Source of the DNA: Rhodohalobacter sp. 614A
GTDB taxonomy: Bacteria > Bacteroidota > Rhodothermia > Balneolales > Balneolaceae
Direction: 5' to 3'
Length of the DNA stretch: 64,000 nucleotides
Assembly: GCF_021462415.1 (NCBI RefSeq)
Contig: NZ_JAKEDS010000001.1
Location: 1,398,273 to 1,462,272 of the forward strand
Below, one piece after another: positions 63,641 through 64,000 of this stretch. The notes under the pieces were generated by a model that saw only the letters and a program-made list of their open reading frames with translations, searched no databases and was not told the DNA's origin. How positions within the stretch are numbered: the stretch's first letter is position 1; each line of letters begins with the position of its first letter. A program made the position numbers and the translations under genes.

Positions 63641-64000
63641 TTAATTCCCGGAGACAAGGGGCTCCGCCGATTGTATGTTGTCCGTGAAAATTGTTTTGCC
63701 TCTCCTTGCCTGGTACAGCAAAATGATATAAATGATATCAATTACGGCAATTAAACCGCCCAAAGCGCCCACCAAAAATATATTTCGGTTGAAGTAAAAT
63801 TGAATGGTAACCACCAGTGTGCCAATCCATTTGCAAACGGCGATAATCAAACTTTGTCCCTCTGCCCCCCGCCGTTGGTAAAACATGTTAATAAACAGGA
63901 TAGACATCATCAGGTTTTGGATGAATGCTGCATACAGAGGGCCCAGAACAATCCCGAATTGTACAATAAACGCCCATTGAATAGGGAAACTGATTCCAAA
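63641..64000 (-). CDS. Membrane protein, 5' end outside window
   Basis: The frame is open from the window edge (64000) to a stop at 63641 and reads as at least 119 residues with three to four hydrophobic helices (for example AFIVQFGIVLGPLYAAFIQN, ILFINMF, GTLVVTIQFYF and GALGGLIAVIDIIYIILLY). The N-terminus is missing, so the true start is not visible. I do not recognise a family. It is probably co-transcribed with the downstream reductase, whose start is 11 bases after its stop. Confidence 0.7.
   Translation of the reverse strand, partial: FGISFPIQWAFIVQFGIVLGPLYAAFIQNLMMSILFINMFYQRRGAEGQSLIIAVCKWIGTLVVTIQFYFNRNIFLVGALGGLIAVIDIIYIILLYQARRGKTIFTDNIQSAEPLVSGN

Overview
This window looks like a chromosomal core segment of a Bacteroidota-type bacterium, most likely from the Balneolota/Rhodothermota side of that group. 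The pointers are a PorX response regulator with a PglZ domain (type IX secretion signalling), a GldC homologue, a BatA-type protein, PD40/tricorn-type proteases, DUF4199 and DUF4260 proteins, moderate GC content and many genes without a strong Shine-Dalgarno sequence. The lineage is an inference from gene content; I ran no searches. I see no CRISPR array, insertion sequence, prophage, plasmid gene or recognisable defence island.

Layout. 1-4.2 kb: 5' part of a secreted DUF1080 gene (minus strand), then a large tricorn-like S41 protease. 4.3-5.7 kb: a small unknown gene, two tRNA-Arg genes, and about 700 bp of non-coding DNA with two intrinsic terminators. 5.7-9.5 kb: two glycosyltransferases, an NYN/OST-HTH protein, a DUF1508-like mini-protein and an alpha/beta hydrolase. 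9.6-14.6 kb: a ComEA-like helix-hairpin-helix protein, porX-tsaE plus a small unknown gene, and a minus-strand pair of thiamine diphosphokinase and sodium:solute symporter. 15-24.3 kb: a long plus-strand housekeeping run of nrnA-like DHH phosphoesterase, HtrA-like lipoprotein protease, RluD-like pseudouridine synthase, gldC, accA, thioesterase, three membrane proteins (DUF2085, DUF4199, CPBP protease), a DUF2007-like protein, cdsA and an epimerase. 24.3-31.8 kb: a minus-strand propeller lipoprotein, a divergent BatA-like gene and its partner, hflX, and a CBS-ACT protein. 31.8-38.7 kb: a giant TPR protein, aroA, hsp20 and dnaK.

38.8-50.3 kb is dense core metabolism and information processing: the complete de novo NAD set nadB-nadC-nadA, tsaD, a bifunctional (p)ppGpp synthetase/hydrolase, an HU/IHF protein, ruvX-def-fmt, an ankyrin protein and gap. 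From 50.4 kb the segment becomes accessory. It begins with a tandem palindromic repeat pair, followed by a cysteine-rich ECF sigma factor divergent from the copper ATPase gene copA. Between these two genes lie an ECF-type promoter and a Fur-box-like palindrome. From 54.2 to 64 kb almost everything is on the minus strand: an AT-rich coiled-coil protein, a GH106-like glycosidase, a methyltransferase, secreted or membrane orphan proteins, duplicated roughly 110-bp intergenic repeats flanking a DUF4260 gene, a PD40 lipoprotein, a DPM1-like glycosyltransferase, a geranylgeranyl-reductase-like oxidoreductase and a partial membrane protein.

The most interesting unit is the metal-response module at 50.7-54.0 kb. 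It pairs a sigma factor that may itself sense metal (cysteines in the inter-domain linker and at the C-terminus, as in CorE-type ECF factors) with a P1B-1 copper exporter whose upstream region carries a matching ECF promoter. The rest is largely ordinary, with several small uncharacterised genes and non-coding repeats worth a second look.
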